From contig OU452202.1 in the NCBI GenBank assembly GCA_911728435.2, positions 4,877,135-4,941,134 on the forward strand: a DNA stretch of 64,000 nt, written 5' to 3'. Made by a program: the position numbers and the translations under genes. Below the pieces are notes generated by a model that searched no databases, had not been told where the DNA came from, and saw only the letters and a program-made list of their open reading frames with translations. Origin of the DNA: Apoderus coryli (taxonomy: Eukaryota; Arthropoda; Insecta; Coleoptera; Attelabidae). This document shows positions 10,803-22,359 of the stretch, in pieces (position 1 is the first letter of the stretch; each line of letters begins with the position of its first letter).

Positions 10803-12242
10803 AATAAACGTCTTTATTAAAAATGTATAAATACATTATATATCAAATCATCAGGAAGGCGAAGTTTAGCTAATAAGCTATGCTTTAACACTTAACCTTC
10901 AAGATGACTTTACAAATAAATTTCTAAATATAACAAAACGAAAAATAATAATAATAAATTGATGTGATACACTAAGAAAAAAAAAGAAAAAAATATGCAT
11001 GAGAGAGTCCAATCACTCGATTTCTAAATTTAAATATCTTCCAATTGTAACATATCTTCTATTTTCTTCCTAAAACTAAAAGGTCTTAAACCGAAACAAT
11101 TATAATATGAATTATACAAATTTACTATTTGAAATGTAAAACTTCTTTTAAATAATACAAGCGAATATTGAGGCATGGTCAACAGGTTTACATTTCGTAC
11201 ATTTGTGTTGTGAACATTGTTTCTGAAAGTCAATTTTTCACGCAAGTACACCGGATATAAAGACTTCAGAAGCCTATAGGTGAACATACGGTAATGCAGC
11301 TTTACGATATTGTGTAGTTTGAGCCACCCTAGGTCAAAGATTTTTTGAGAAACACCACCATACTTTCGCAAATTATTCATAAATCGGCAGAAAGTGTTTT
11401 GAACTATTTGCAACCTATTCTTAGTCCGATAATCGAGGCAAGTATAGTATACTAAATGGCAATAGAAAAATATCGGCATAATCAGTGATTCGCAAAGTTT
11501 TTTCCTTATTTTATAATTCAGAATATTTCTGTTGGCATAAAGCATTTTCATTCGAACATAAGATCTCTGAAGTAAGCTTTTACAGTGTTCCTTAAACCTT
11601 AAATTAACATCAAAAATCAAGTCCAAATATTTAGCTTGATTTGTGAAAAGTAATTGTGTGTTATTTATTTTGATATCTAGGTTGCACTCAATGTGAGCTC
11701 TATGGTTTTCTGAGCAAAATACCATGACCGTAGTTTTACCTGGATTGATTTTCAAGTTATGGGCTAAAGAATATTTATAAATACCTTTGAGATCTTGATT
11801 GATTTTGGCTGAAGCCAAATGAACATTTTTATCATCAAAGTAATGCAATTGTAAATGAGAATGAGTCACCGAGGATGCAGCATCAGACGTGTAAATTAAA
11901 AAATAGTAATAGGCCTAGAACTGAGCCCTGGGGAACACCGGAAATAACTGATTCACAGGGAGACACGTTTTTGTTAAGTAATACGAATTGGGTGCGATCC
12001 GCTAAGTAATATTGAAAAAACATCAGAGACCTATGGCTGAACCCGTAATTCTTCAGTTTAACAACAAGCAAATCATGGCTTAGCATATTGAATGCTTTCG
12101 AATAATCTAGCGCCACTGATACCACTGACAATCCCCTATCCAAAGCTCTCACAATATTATCCGAAAGGTTCAACAATATTGAAGTGGTGCCATGAGCTTT
12201 CCGAAATCCCGGCTGCTCAATAAGCACTGATTTAATTAGCAA
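10803..12242 (-). mobile_element. Jockey/CR1-like LINE, 5'-truncated
   Basis: The element lies tail to tail with the plus-strand RLE LINE. The two A/T-rich tails share the junction at about 10779-10810. Its 3' end on the minus strand reads AATAAAGACGTTTATTA followed by a T-rich run. Between 10803 and 11029 is the 3' UTR, with an AATAATAATAA tract at 10946-10960. The 5' cut is at about 12242. Confidence 0.8.
11030..12242 (-). pseudogene. LINE ORF2 remnant: RT palm, thumb and C-terminal domain
   Basis: The upstream part (12242-11883) reads EQPGFRKAHGTTSILLNL, then the motif A stretch SVALDYSKAFNMLSHDLL and the motif B stretch ISGVPQGSVLGLLLF. A small frame disruption near 11875 separates it from a 279-residue stretch (11869-11030). 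That begins with HSHLQLHYFDDKNVHLA, where the catalytic loop is FDDK instead of the usual FADD. It continues with thumb-like LKINPGKTTVMVF and the C-terminal LQIVQNTFCRFMNNLRKYGG, the conserved tail of Jockey-like RTs. The long uninterrupted second ORF suggests a fairly recent insertion, but the 5' truncation and the altered catalytic loop make it non-functional. Confidence 0.85.
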
Positions 12243-12348
12243 TATTAGTTACAGAGTAACGCGTGTACTATGTAAGAATGTAAACACAAGCAAATGAACT
12301 GGAACAGAACGTTGCTAAATATACTGTTTCATAACTGGTCTCAAGAAT

Positions 12349-12931
12349 TGAAACATAATTAACTGATGAAACATTAAGAACACAGAACAATACAAAAAAT
12401 CGGTTGTGTTACCCCAAAACTTTCCCGACAGGTTATAATATAATCAAAAATATATGACCTGCGTAACGAAAGAGAATTTTAATAATTATTATTATTATAA
12501 TAATTGTATTATTGTCATTATTTCCAATAAACTAACGTAACAAACTATTTTCTCGAGAATCATGGGAGCAAATATCAAAAGTGACCCATTGCTGTAAAGC
12601 AGATAAAAAAAGCTTTAAAATGATTTATCACTCGACCTCTACTGATTTATGAAAATTTAGCGGTTGTGTCTACCCCTATCACAGGGCTTAAGCGATTTCA
12701 ACCAAAATCTCATGGCTTCATCTTAGGACTGCCCCAAACTCATATACCAAAATTTAGCTCAATTGGTTAAAGCGTTTGGGCGCTATCGTGGAAGAATACA
12801 TACAGACACACATACATACATACACACACACAGACAGACTGGCTTCCATCTGGAAACGGTCTTAATCGTCTGAGGGAACCTCAAAATGGTTATATCCGTC
12901 TTTATCTCAATTTCTTTTTAGCGCATTCACA
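12349..12931 (-). repeat. copia 3' LTR, interrupted by an insertion
   Basis: The low end (AAACATAATTAACTGATG then ACATTAAGAACACAGAAC) matches the 5' LTR at 16531-16580. After the inserted segment (12398-12855) the match resumes with CGGTCTTAATCGTCT, CCTCAAAATGGTTATATCCG and TTTAGCGCATTCACAATACTT. The upper boundary is uncertain by about ten bases. Confidence 0.65.
12398..12855 (+). repeat. Dispersed repeat A, longest copy (inserted in copia LTR)
   Basis: It begins AAATCGGTTGTGTTACCCC and continues through ATATATGACCTGCGTAACGA and an ATT-rich run. Next come GTGTCTACCCCTATCACAGG and a CATACAGACACACATACA-type repeat. Partial relatives lie at 1540, 20140-20222, 30369-30480, 34800-34980, 49448-49490, 53085 and 60255-60303. 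It has no ORF. Its place inside an LTR shows that it was mobile after the copia insertion. Confidence 0.65.
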
Positions 12932-12944
12932 ATACTTCCCATCG

Positions 12945-15660
12945 GTTGCACCTGACAAACACCAAACAAACATACAGAGAACACCTGTAGTGTGTAGGTT
13001 AGCGTCGCTGAATGCTTTCAAATCGTCTGAATTTTTAGCCTGATATCGTATGCCATAGTCTTGTGTACCCTTTAAATAGCGAAATATTCTCTTAACATTC
13101 ATCCAGTCTTGATATGTCGCATTGAATTTTCTAGATACCATACTGACTGCATCTGCATAGGCTATATCTGGTCTATTCCCAGTCATTAATAGATACATTA
13201 ACACACCAACTGCCTGCCGATAAGGAAAATTTTCAATAACTTCTTGTTCATCCTCCTTCCCTACTTGAATGTTTTCTCTTATAATTGGAGTTGACACAGG
13301 ATTACAATTCTTCATACCAAAACGTTGTAATATTCGTTTTGTATATGCTTTTTGATTAACATGTATGGATCCATCTGTGGTTTTCTATATTTCAAATCCC
13401 AAAAAATACAACGCTGGTTTATCTATAATTTTAAGTTCTTTTCTTAAGCCATCAAGAAACTCATTCTTCATACTGTCGTTATTACAAGCAACCAGCCCAT
13501 CATCAACATAAATTTCCATTAAAAGTATATTATGTTCTTCTTTGTTTATACTTAAACAAACATTGATCGGCATCACTTTTTGTAAATCCCAAATTAAAAA
13601 TGTATTTTACACATTTCTTATTCCAGCATCTTGGAACGTGCTTAAGTCCTAGAAAGTCTTTTTAAAGCGACAAACTCTTCCTGACGTATCATCGTAACCT
13701 TCAGGCAATTTTATGTAAATATCTTCTTCTAGTTCTCCATATAGAAATGCTCACATCAGACTGTGACAATGATAAATTCTTATAAGCCACAATACTTAAC
13801 AGTGCTCTGATTGTTGCAGATCTTACCAGAGGAATAAATGTTTCTTTATAATCTTCAGTTTTTCTTTGTGAAAAGCCTTTTATAACTAATCTAACCTTGT
13901 ATCTATCAACTGAACCATCAGCATTTGTTTTTACTTTATAAACCCATTAACAAGGTATTGTTCTTTTTCCTTGGAGTAGTTTTTCAAGGAGCCAAGTTTG
14001 ATTTTGTTCCAAAGAAATCATTTCACTTTCCATAATCTCTAACCACTTTTTCTTGTCTCTGCTTTGAACAGCTTCCATAAAAGTTGAAGGTTCTTCTATT
14101 GTCAGAACATCAGCAACCGCTGTCATTAGGTACTAATTCATCAAAACTAACTGGTTCTTTTATTACTTTGCGATTTCGAAGCTGTATATAATTTGGCGTT
14201 TCTTCATCTGATACCTCCAGTTCTTCGTCTTTATTTTCGTTTTCTCTACCAACTATTTCTTTAGTCTTAGTTTAATTTTTCTCATCTATAACACTTTCTT
14301 CACTTTGCGGTGTATTTGAAATAAATTCTATAGAAATCTTTGGGTTTTCATCGAAAATCTTCTTCTTGGATTGTTCGCACCAAACACGATAACCATCGTC
14401 ATTATCATATCCTACTAAAATTCTTTTTACAGCTTTCTTATCCATTTTTCGTCTACATTGTTTCGGAACATGAGCATAGCACGTACAACGATGATTCGTA
14501 GTCATTTTAAATTTGGTGTCTTACCAAACCACACTTCATAAGGACATGTATCAGTTTCACTTGACACTGCTGATCTGTTCAGGATGTACGCTGCACTATT
14601 TATCAGTTCAGCCCGCAACTTCTGAGGTAATCCTTGGCGTGAATGCATGATGTCCTTGCCATCTCAACAACAGTTCGATTGTCACGTTCCACACAACCAT
14701 TTTGTTCTGGAGTGTATGTCATTGTCATTCTATGTGGCACTCCGTGATTTTGGAGAATTTCTCTAACTTTCTAGCAATTGAATTCACCACCATTATCACT
14801 TCGAAGCTGTTTGACAGAATAACCAATTGTTTTCACTTCATTCAAGGTAATTTGTAGTTTCTCAGATACTTCAGATTTTTCTTTTATAAAATGGACAAAT
14901 CTAAATCTGCTATAGTCATCTTTGAAGAGAACAAAATATTTAAAATTTGACCACGATTGCTCAAAAGAACCACAAATATCTCTTGTTCCAAATTTTAATA
15001 TATGTGCCTTTCCATAAACACAACCTTCGCATAGCTGACTATCTAGACTTACTTGAATATTTTTTAATTCTCGTGAAAGTACAGCCTTGATATCACGTTT
15101 ATTTTGATGACCAAATCTTTCATGGTATAGCTGCAATTAATTTTCTTTAGAAACGATATTTACTTCAACGGACTTACCAGGTTTCAAATTTCGAATTTTC
15201 AACTCAAAGAAACATCCATAACGACTTCTAACACCTCTAGAATTACTCTACCATTAACCAAAAACATACATTTGTCAGCATGGGAAGTAAATTCACTCTG
15301 TCAATGTTTATCTTGAGCAGCAAGAACAGAAAATATATTCTTCTTTATATTTGGTACATACCATATATGTGTAAGATTTATTTCTGATTTTCTTCGATCA
15401 ACAACTGCTTCAACTCTACTGGTTCCTTTTCCTAAAGCTTCAATCCCATCACCACTAGCAGTTACCTCTTTATGTAATACATCAAATTCTTTGTATGCTT
15501 CAAAAATATCATTACGATGAGTACCCAATATGATTTGTTGCTCTATTATCTACAAACCATATGTCATTATCATCTTCTGCGACAAGAAAACTACTTGTTA
15601 CAGTCAAAGCCATGTTATTTGCTGTTTTCTTACTATCTTCTCTCTTCTCTAAACAGCATT
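12945..15660 (-). pseudogene. copia pol polyprotein remnant
   Basis: From the 5' side (high coordinates): a protease-like WFVDNRATNHIG near 15560-15600 in which the usual DSG triad is altered, then VTASGDGIEALGKG and WYVPNIKKNIFSV (15301-15528). The GAG-pre-integrase/integrase region (14771-15136) has LYHERFGHQNKRD, CEGCVYGKAH, KDDYSRFRFVHF and LRSDNGGEF, the last carrying a catalytic Asp. A C-terminal integrase piece (14272-14505) includes VKRILVGYDNDDGYRVW. The RT YVDD box is in MEIYVDDGLVACNN (13493-13535). The RNase H-side part (12902-13315) shows STPI, YRQAVGVLMYL, RPDIAYA and VKRIFRYLKGT. Many frameshifts and stops make it dead. Confidence 0.85.
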
Positions 15661-16511
15661 AATAAAATTATTAAAATACAGTTTGCTAACGAAAAGTTTT
15701 CCAAAATGCTTTGTACTAAGGACCAGTTTTGTCCTCAAATTTTCAAACTTGAATTTCTCGAAAACCTTTAAGTTTTTCGAGAAAAAAGAAGTGTAATGTG
15801 GTACGTACACCCTGAGGGTAAGTATTTGTTTAAATTTTATATGTTTATAAATATTTAAATAATTGTTATTAGTTGTAAGCAAAATATGTTTTGGACAAAA
15901 TTTAGGACAAGGGCCGATGACCGAGAACAGAACAGAAAGACAGACGATACGAATTAGACGTACTTTAGTTAATAAAGAAAATATATATGATGTAGTCTGT
16001 CTTTAATTTACAAAGTAAAGTTATGGAACATTACAAGTTCCCAAATCAAATCTAAATTTGTTACAGAAGTATGCCTTCTTTATGCAGAACATTTAATCAC
16101 ATTTTTGACACAAAATGAATAAAACTCACACGAAAAAAAAGTTAGGTTATAATTCAAGCAAGGGTACCCCCCGTTTACCCGCCTATGGTCATCCTTTTTT
16201 ATTCAATTTCATGTCAGTTTACGACATTCAACTAGGTGAACAAATATGCTACATTTGGTTACTTCATCTTTACTCGTTTCGAAAATATTTCAAAAAAATC
16301 GTCCTCAAGCAGTCATTTTTAACACCCTGTATGTTTGTAAATAATGACTTTTCGAAAAATTACACTATAGGTTTTTTTCATGATTAGATGTCCCCAATTC
16401 TTTCACAAATTTTGGCCATGTCTTTCTGAAACACCCTGTATATGATATGAGAGCTAAAAATAGTCTTTGTAACCTTTTACCACAAAAAATTAACACAGTC
16501 TTTTAACGGGT
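15661..16511. other. copia leader region without recognisable gag
   Basis: This should hold gag but does not. It contains AACACCCTGTATGTTTG (16321) and AAACACCCTGTATATGATA (16429), the scattered motif. It also has an LTR-like plus-strand stretch (TTAATAAAGAAAAT at 15969, then GTTATGGAACATTACAAG at 16020). A replacement by unrelated repeats is likely. Confidence 0.35.
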
Positions 16512-16525
16512 CTGGGCCCATAACC
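16512..16525 (-). promoter_or_regulatory. Primer binding site for initiator tRNA-Met half molecule
   Basis: The minus strand reads GGTTATGGGCCCAG, complementary to the anticodon arm of initiator tRNA-Met. Copia elements use this internal tRNA fragment as primer. It sits two to three bases inside the 5' LTR edge, exactly where reverse transcription should start. Confidence 0.7.
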
Positions 16526-16527
16526 AA

Positions 16528-16704
16528 TGGAATCATAATTAACTGAAGAATCATTGAGAACACTGACCAATACAAAAATGAATACCTGACAACTTTTCAA
16601 TATCTATCTTTTATTCAATCTGTCAAATGGTCTTAATCGTCTCAGGGACCTTCAAAATGGTTATATCCGTCTTTGTCTCAAAAAAATTTTTTAGCGCGTT
16701 CACA
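16528..16704 (-). repeat. copia 5' LTR
   Basis: On the minus strand it starts TGTGAACGCGC and ends ATTCCA next to the primer site, so it is about 177 bases long. It matches both sides of the split 3' LTR. Confidence 0.65.
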
Positions 16705-17719
16705 ATACTTTCCCTCTGCGGGAAAGTAAAATGTAGGTGTGATAAATGATTCCGCTTAGGTGCGCCATATTACCCCACTTTCCTTACACGCTAATAGAAT
16801 ACCGACAAACATCATAATTGCTGGACCAGCTCGGAAACTTTTCACCACACCCTCGTACTAATGATATAGAACTATTATATTCCGCAGCAGAAGGCCCAAC
16901 AATATCGTTTGCCAACAATTGGCTAACTTGTCGATTCTTTTGTGCTATGAAACTTTTAGCTCCTAGAAATTGCTTTAGTATAGATCAGTTACAATATTCT
17001 ACATAAAACGGCAAATTATTTATATATTCAATTATTATAGAACGATACACATTATCTACTGATAGATACTGGAACTGCGGTTTCTTGGGAGACATTTCCT
17101 CAAATTTTTCTTTCTGCAAGTGGATTATATAATAAGCATATAGACGTAGTAAGAGAACATACGGCATAGGACGATATTACAGAAATATTTATAGATGGTT
17201 TTATATACCACGCGCGTTTTACTAACGTATAATTATTGGCGGCCCATGGGCATTTTTAGATAAGTTCTCACGCTTTTAGGAGCGAGGTCAATATTAGTCA
17301 TGTTTTTGCTTTGCTCTCTGCCTTCTGTGTAAAATATATAGTTATAAAATATACTCATTATATTTTTAGGTACGTAATAAAAAATTATACCTATGTGAGC
17401 GTAGCAGGTGGATAACGGATTTTTACAGGGTACTGTCATAGAAGAAAATTATTGGTAAATAGTATCACTTGTTGATGACTTGCAAACGCCTTCAGCAATA
17501 CATGCGTAGATACTTTTCCATATTTAATCTTAGCATAATAGCAGTTTGTAAATATGGCGACTAGTTGAAAACGACCATTGGAACAAGAAAACATAATAAG
17601 TAGGTGATACAAATTTTACAGGTATGAATCGTTCTATTTTCATCCAAGGAATCCCATTATTAGCAGCCAAGTTATCAAATTTGTAATTATTATATTGCGA
17701 AGGAAATGTATTGTTATGT
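16705..17719. other. Non-coding stretch
   Basis: There is no gene. ACTTTTCACCACACCCTCGT at 16838 recurs at 45390 with one change. The remainder is featureless AT-rich DNA with short chance ORFs. Confidence 0.4.
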
Positions 17720-18260
17720 AGGTATTTAAGTGTAAAAGTAATATTTTTGTAACCTTTTTGTCATTTAACTTTCTCGTAAGACTCTTGGTGCCAAGCTATA
17801 TTATTTAGAAATAAAATCTTTTTTTTAATGTAGACATGAGCTATTTGACTTCCACGGACGCGTAAGGTAGATACATTTTTTTTGTCGTATGCAAGTATTT
17901 TATAATATATTTCATAGGTTATATTCTATCAAAGCTTAAATAACTAGTCAATATTTCTGCTATGTTGGGGAAATATGTTATTTTTTCAGTTTTTACACTG
18001 TTTTCGAACGCCAATGTGATCTATTTTTTATGGTAAATTTTTTAGGTTATACTCTATTCTACCAATGAAAAATTATTCAATATCTTAAGAAGTATGATTT
18101 TTTTAAATTGTTGAACCCTTTTTTAAACCCCTTGACTACGCTCCATGGTTCCTAAAAGTTAATGAGTACCTAATCATATCCTGTAGTATCTATCTTTGAA
18201 CCAAATTTGGTTAAAATATGTTAAGCGAGTTTTGACAGCCAGACACAAAGACATTTTTTT
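17720..18260 (+). repeat. Dispersed repeat D joined to repeat C
   Basis: Positions 17725-17880 match the repeat at 1355. From there the text runs straight into GGTTATATTCTATCAAAGC (17918) and, about 215 bases on, GACTACGCTCCATGGTTCC (18133). These landmarks have the same spacing as in the tandem units at 28196-29100. This shows that C and D belong to one larger element. Confidence 0.6.
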
Positions 18261-19257
18261 AAAACTACTTATTTACGTATAAAATGTGTATTTGTTACAT
18301 ACTACTCGTATACATACATAATCTCCCGCATTTTATTTACGCATCTTCAACCGAAAAAGAAATTAACGATTCGACACACCCATGGGGATTAACATAAAAT
18401 ATTTCAAAAACAAAAAGTTATATCAAAATATCAACAGTAGGCACCTCTATCTATTTTTGATATTTTCAGTATATTACATCAATCAAGTTTATTACAATTC
18501 CTACCATACAATATTTATTAATTTTTTTGTCGTATCTTTTCTTGTCTTGTCTTCGAGATATTAATTAAATTTCAAATTCATATCACTATTGTAATAGCAA
18601 AATGTAATATTGCCAATATTTTGAAAACTATCAGTTTTTGGGATATACATCCTTTCATAAACTTGCCCTTATTTCCGATGCAAAAAAATAAAAAAATATA
18701 TAAAATGTTGCCATTTAAAAATATTGAATTTTGACCCTTTTTCAATTTGATTTTTTTTTCAAATACCCTGTATTAATATTTACTAAAAAAATATACGTAG
18801 GCGCCTAAAGCAAGTTTATATTTCCTAGGATATTCTAACAAAGTAAATTATTAAAGCTTCCATATAATAAAAAATTGTTATTATTCTTTATTCTGAAAAC
18901 GTCATTTTTGAGATAGAATTTCAAATATTTCGAAAACGGCTGGCGATAGGTACAACATAGTATGCATGAAATATGTTTCGAATTACAAGGAGAATCTAAA
19001 AAAAATATAATTTATATAGGGTTGTATTTGAAATAAGGAAGTTGACACCAATTTCCGGTATAACCGGAAGTGCTAGATTCTTGAAAACATTTTAGCCAAA
19101 TTGCTACCGTTGACCTAAGTACTACACCAGATTTTCAGATTGTTCCACCATGTAGTTTCTTCATAATCGATCGAATCCCTTCCCAGTATATATATTTGAT
19201 ATAGCAAATTTTTGACCAATCGAAACAAAATTTGGTAAAAAAATCGGCTAGGTCACG
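18261..19257. other. Non-coding AT-rich stretch
   Basis: One ATACCCTGTATTAATAT motif occurs at 18762. I see no gene and no clear repeat boundary. Confidence 0.4.
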
Positions 19258-20136
19258 GAATCGCGTGAGCTCGTTGGCATATATTTTTCATTCTTAATAG
19301 AATATACCGATGTTACAATGTAATTGCTCTATCATTTGACATGTCATGTCAAATGATACAGCACTTAAATCTCTACAATGTTTATTTGGAGAAGAGTATT
19401 TTCATCGCTGGCATATTTAAGTAAATGTAAGTCAATATAAAGTTACAAAAAATAAAAAAATCCCGATGGCAGCCAGTCGGAAAAGTAGATTTTTGATTTA
19501 TGTATTTTTTATTTATACTTAGTCTACCACTGACACCCACTATTAATAAACAAATAACGGAATATTCTGACATTCGCCAAATATAACCAAAGTGTCATAT
19601 TGACAGTTATTTTAATTGAAATACCCATTATACTATAATACATACGTAAGTACGGTCTTATTGTTATTTCACAGGTGTTTATTTGTCAAAATAATTACAG
19701 GTATAGCGGGTGATGATATTTTTTTTTATTTTTTGTTACTTTATATTGACTTACATTTACTTAAATATGCCAGCGATGAAAAAACTCTCCAAATAAATAT
19801 TGTAGAGATTTAAGTGCTCTATCATTTGATATGTAACATCGGTATTTTCTATTAACAACGAAAAAAATATGATTTTTTTAAAACTTTGACAGGCCGCCAT
19901 TTCGAAATTAGCTCGCCGATTTCAATCGCCAACGAACTCACGCGTATGTATTATAGTATAATGGGTATTTCAGTTAAAAGAACTGTCAATATGACACTTT
20001 GGTTATATTTAGTGACTGTCAGAATATTCTATTATTTGTTTATTCATAGTGGGTGTCAGTGGTAGACTAAGTATAAATAAAAAATACATAAATCGAAAAT
20101 CTACTTTTCCGACTGGGCGCCATCGGGATTTTTTTT
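19258..20136. repeat. Large inverted repeat with permuted arms
   Basis: Three blocks are present in both orientations. W is CGCGTGAG(C/T)TCGTTGG to TACCGATGTTACA. X is CACTTAAATCTCTACAAT to AAATGTAAGTCAATATAAAG. Y is CCAGTCGGAAAAGTAGATTT to ACCCATTATACTATAATAC. Left of centre the order is W-X-Y (19258-19640). On the reverse complement of the right side it is Y-W-X (20135 back to 19727). The copies are very similar, so the duplication is fairly recent. Circular permutation suggests a tandem or circular ancestor of roughly 400 bp. Confidence 0.7.
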
Positions 20137-20139
20137 ATC

Positions 20140-20222
20140 TTTTTTACGCAGGTCATATATTTTTGATTAGATTATAACTTGTCGGGAAAGTTTTGGGGTG
20201 ACACAAGTGATTTTTTTTCTTG
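20140..20222 (-). repeat. Dispersed repeat A, end copy
   Basis: The minus strand reads TGTGTCACCCCAAAACTTTC and on to ATATATGACCTGCGTAA, matching 12405-12470. It directly abuts the inverted repeat. Positions 20223-20599 beyond it are non-coding. Confidence 0.65.
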
Positions 20223-20599
20223 TTACCAACGCGTTAGATATACTTTTCCTTTTAGGTATACAATACAATGCGGTTAAAACAAAAAGCCTACACTTAACTT
20301 TAAAGTAGGTTCCTACTTTTTAAAAACAGATTCCAAAGATCACTTTCAATGTTTGAATTAGGTACTATTTATTAGTATTAAAAATAATAATTATAAAAGC
20401 TTTTCTGAAACCCTACCAAATGCAAGATTTTAAAATAAGTCCTTGTAGCCAGAAAAATGATAAATACGTAGGCATTTACGGGTTTTTTAAAACAAGAATA
20501 ATTCGCGATATCTAATGCCTTGTTATTTATTTGTTTGTACAGGTGCACTGTGGCACTTAGAATTGCATATAATATGTTTATTACACTTTTTACAATGGA

Positions 20600-21170
20600 A
20601 CTCCTAACTCCTATCAATAAACGATTGTTCTACCGTACGTAGACCAACTTCTTGATTTCTTACATATTCCAAAGTCATGAAGTATTCTGAACATACCGTA
20701 AATTGGTTACGTAAATATAGAGAATTTAGAACTCCAACTTTGCTTACAAGTTTATATAACTCATCTTCCTTTGGCATAATGATGGCGATGATAGACTCGC
20801 CCAACATTTGGAATTTTGATTCTCACGTTCTGTCCAATTTGTCCTTCAGGATACATCTCGTTTGCAACCATCTTCATTTTCTTCTTAGCCTTCTCGTCTT
20901 TTCTTCACATGGTTGATTCTACCGTCAATTATATTTTTCAAGGTACTTGGTTAATCAGCCTACGGTATTTTCTTCCTTCCTTCAATACGTTCGGTTTCCT
21001 TCCATAGCACTGAAATCAAAAGAATCGCTAGACTTGGTAACCACTGCTTTAGCTTCCCTCACTTTTCTCAGAAGCTGCTCATACTTTTCATTGGAGATAA
21101 ACAAATGATTACCTATCCCTTTTGTCATCATGATCACAATCATAGCAGAAAATTTTGAAAATCGAATTTA
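20600..21170 (-). pseudogene. KRBA2-like (Ginger-type transposase-derived) remnant
   Basis: The minus strand has two pieces that look like the two ends of the KRAB-A-domain-containing-protein-2-like family, an integrase-bearing group derived from Ginger DNA transposons. The N-terminal piece (about 21000-21130) is LFISNEKYEQLLRKVREAKA. The C-terminal piece (about 20605-20900) has MVANEMYPEGQIGQNVRIKI, then in another frame EDELYKLVSKVGVLN and YLRNQFTVCSEYFM. The integrase core that should lie between them is absent. Several frameshifts and stops are present. Family assignment is from memory of the family's appearance and is moderate. Confidence 0.5.
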
Positions 21171-22359
21171 TTATTATCTAAACAAAAACAAAAATGCACG
21201 ACCTGATAGGAAAGCAATACGAAACCACACAGGGCAAAGCGTAAAACAAACTGACTATAGAGTCTGCGGCAAGTCGCTAGCGGCAAGATAATATGAAAGA
21301 GAATAGAAAATAGGATTACAGTAACAAGCCTAAAGACTAGCTTAAAAGATTTTAAATCACATTTAAGATGGGCTGTCGTAATATATAAAATTATTTATTT
21401 TTTTTTACATTTCGAACATACATAAATATACCGAGCCCTGTTGGTCAGACCTACCTAGGATGAGCCGCTATATGCTAGGATTTAGCGCACACTGGACTTG
21501 TACCGTAATATAAATATTTTTAAATTGTGGTATCTTCTTCAAATATGTACCTACTGTATAAATTACATACAAAATCATACAACATACAAAATATAATTTT
21601 TTAATTTTTGACAACCCTTCTTACCCATGAGAATATATCCCAAAGCATGTATTTCCCCTGAAAATAGAAAAATTCTGGTATGGATAGCTAAAATTAAAAA
21701 CACCAAAAAAGATAGTTGGTTTTGAATATTTGAAATGTATACATACGTCTTATCATTTAGCATTATAACATAAATTAAATTGAATTTTATTTATTTGGTT
21801 GACCACTCGGATATCATTTCTTATATCCCTCCATGGATAGCGGCACCTTTACCTCACAACAATGTATCCCCACATATAACATAAAATGCACGCACACATT
21901 TTTCTTTTTATAATTTTTAAATATATGCACAACCGGTATACGCAATAGGTCAAGAGGGGGTCCCACTTTATGAAATATGAAAAATACCGAATGCTGTCAC
22001 CAGAATTTTCTATATGAACATGTATTATATGGTATTGAAAATTATGGGGGCGCCGGCTCACGTGCTGAGATGCAGTACCCCCTTCGGTGGATGGCCCCAT
22101 ATGGGTCCTCGGTCGCATGTCATTTGCTTGTCAACATATACCGTCGCAATATGCCGGAGTAAATTTGATATATACCTTAGGGATTATAATATAAAGTGTT
22201 ATTATAAATAAAACAAGAACTTAGCATTAAGTTGACACAGATTTAGAGTATCAGTGTTTCCATACAAATGTTTGATTTTGAAATTATTATTGTTCTTTGA
22301 AACTAATAATTTGAACAAATATAAAAGTTGCATCAGATGAACTGTTTCGGTGATCCACA
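21171..22359. other. Non-coding stretch with a GC-richer patch
   Basis: There is no gene that I recognise. Positions 22045-22130 are distinctly GC-rich (GGGGGCGCCGGCTCACGTG and following) and open on both strands. The peptides are unlike each other and unlike known families. Confidence 0.35.

Larger units (their letters stand above)
12349..16704 (-). mobile_element. Ty1/copia LTR retrotransposon, degenerate, both LTRs present
   Basis: The pol order on the minus strand is protease, integrase, RT, RNase H, which defines the copia superfamily. Matching LTRs lie at each end (16528-16704 and 12349-12931), and a half-tRNA primer site sits just inside the 5' LTR. The 3' LTR is split by a copy of dispersed repeat A. 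The expected gag region (about 15660-16500) shows no recognisable gag. No matching target duplication was found at the presumed ends (AGAAT versus ATACT), so boundaries are approximate or the flanks have been rearranged. Confidence 0.75.

Noticed and set aside
16115..16387. ORF in the copia leader as gag
   Set aside because: It is on the opposite strand to the element and carries no CCHC knuckle or gag features.
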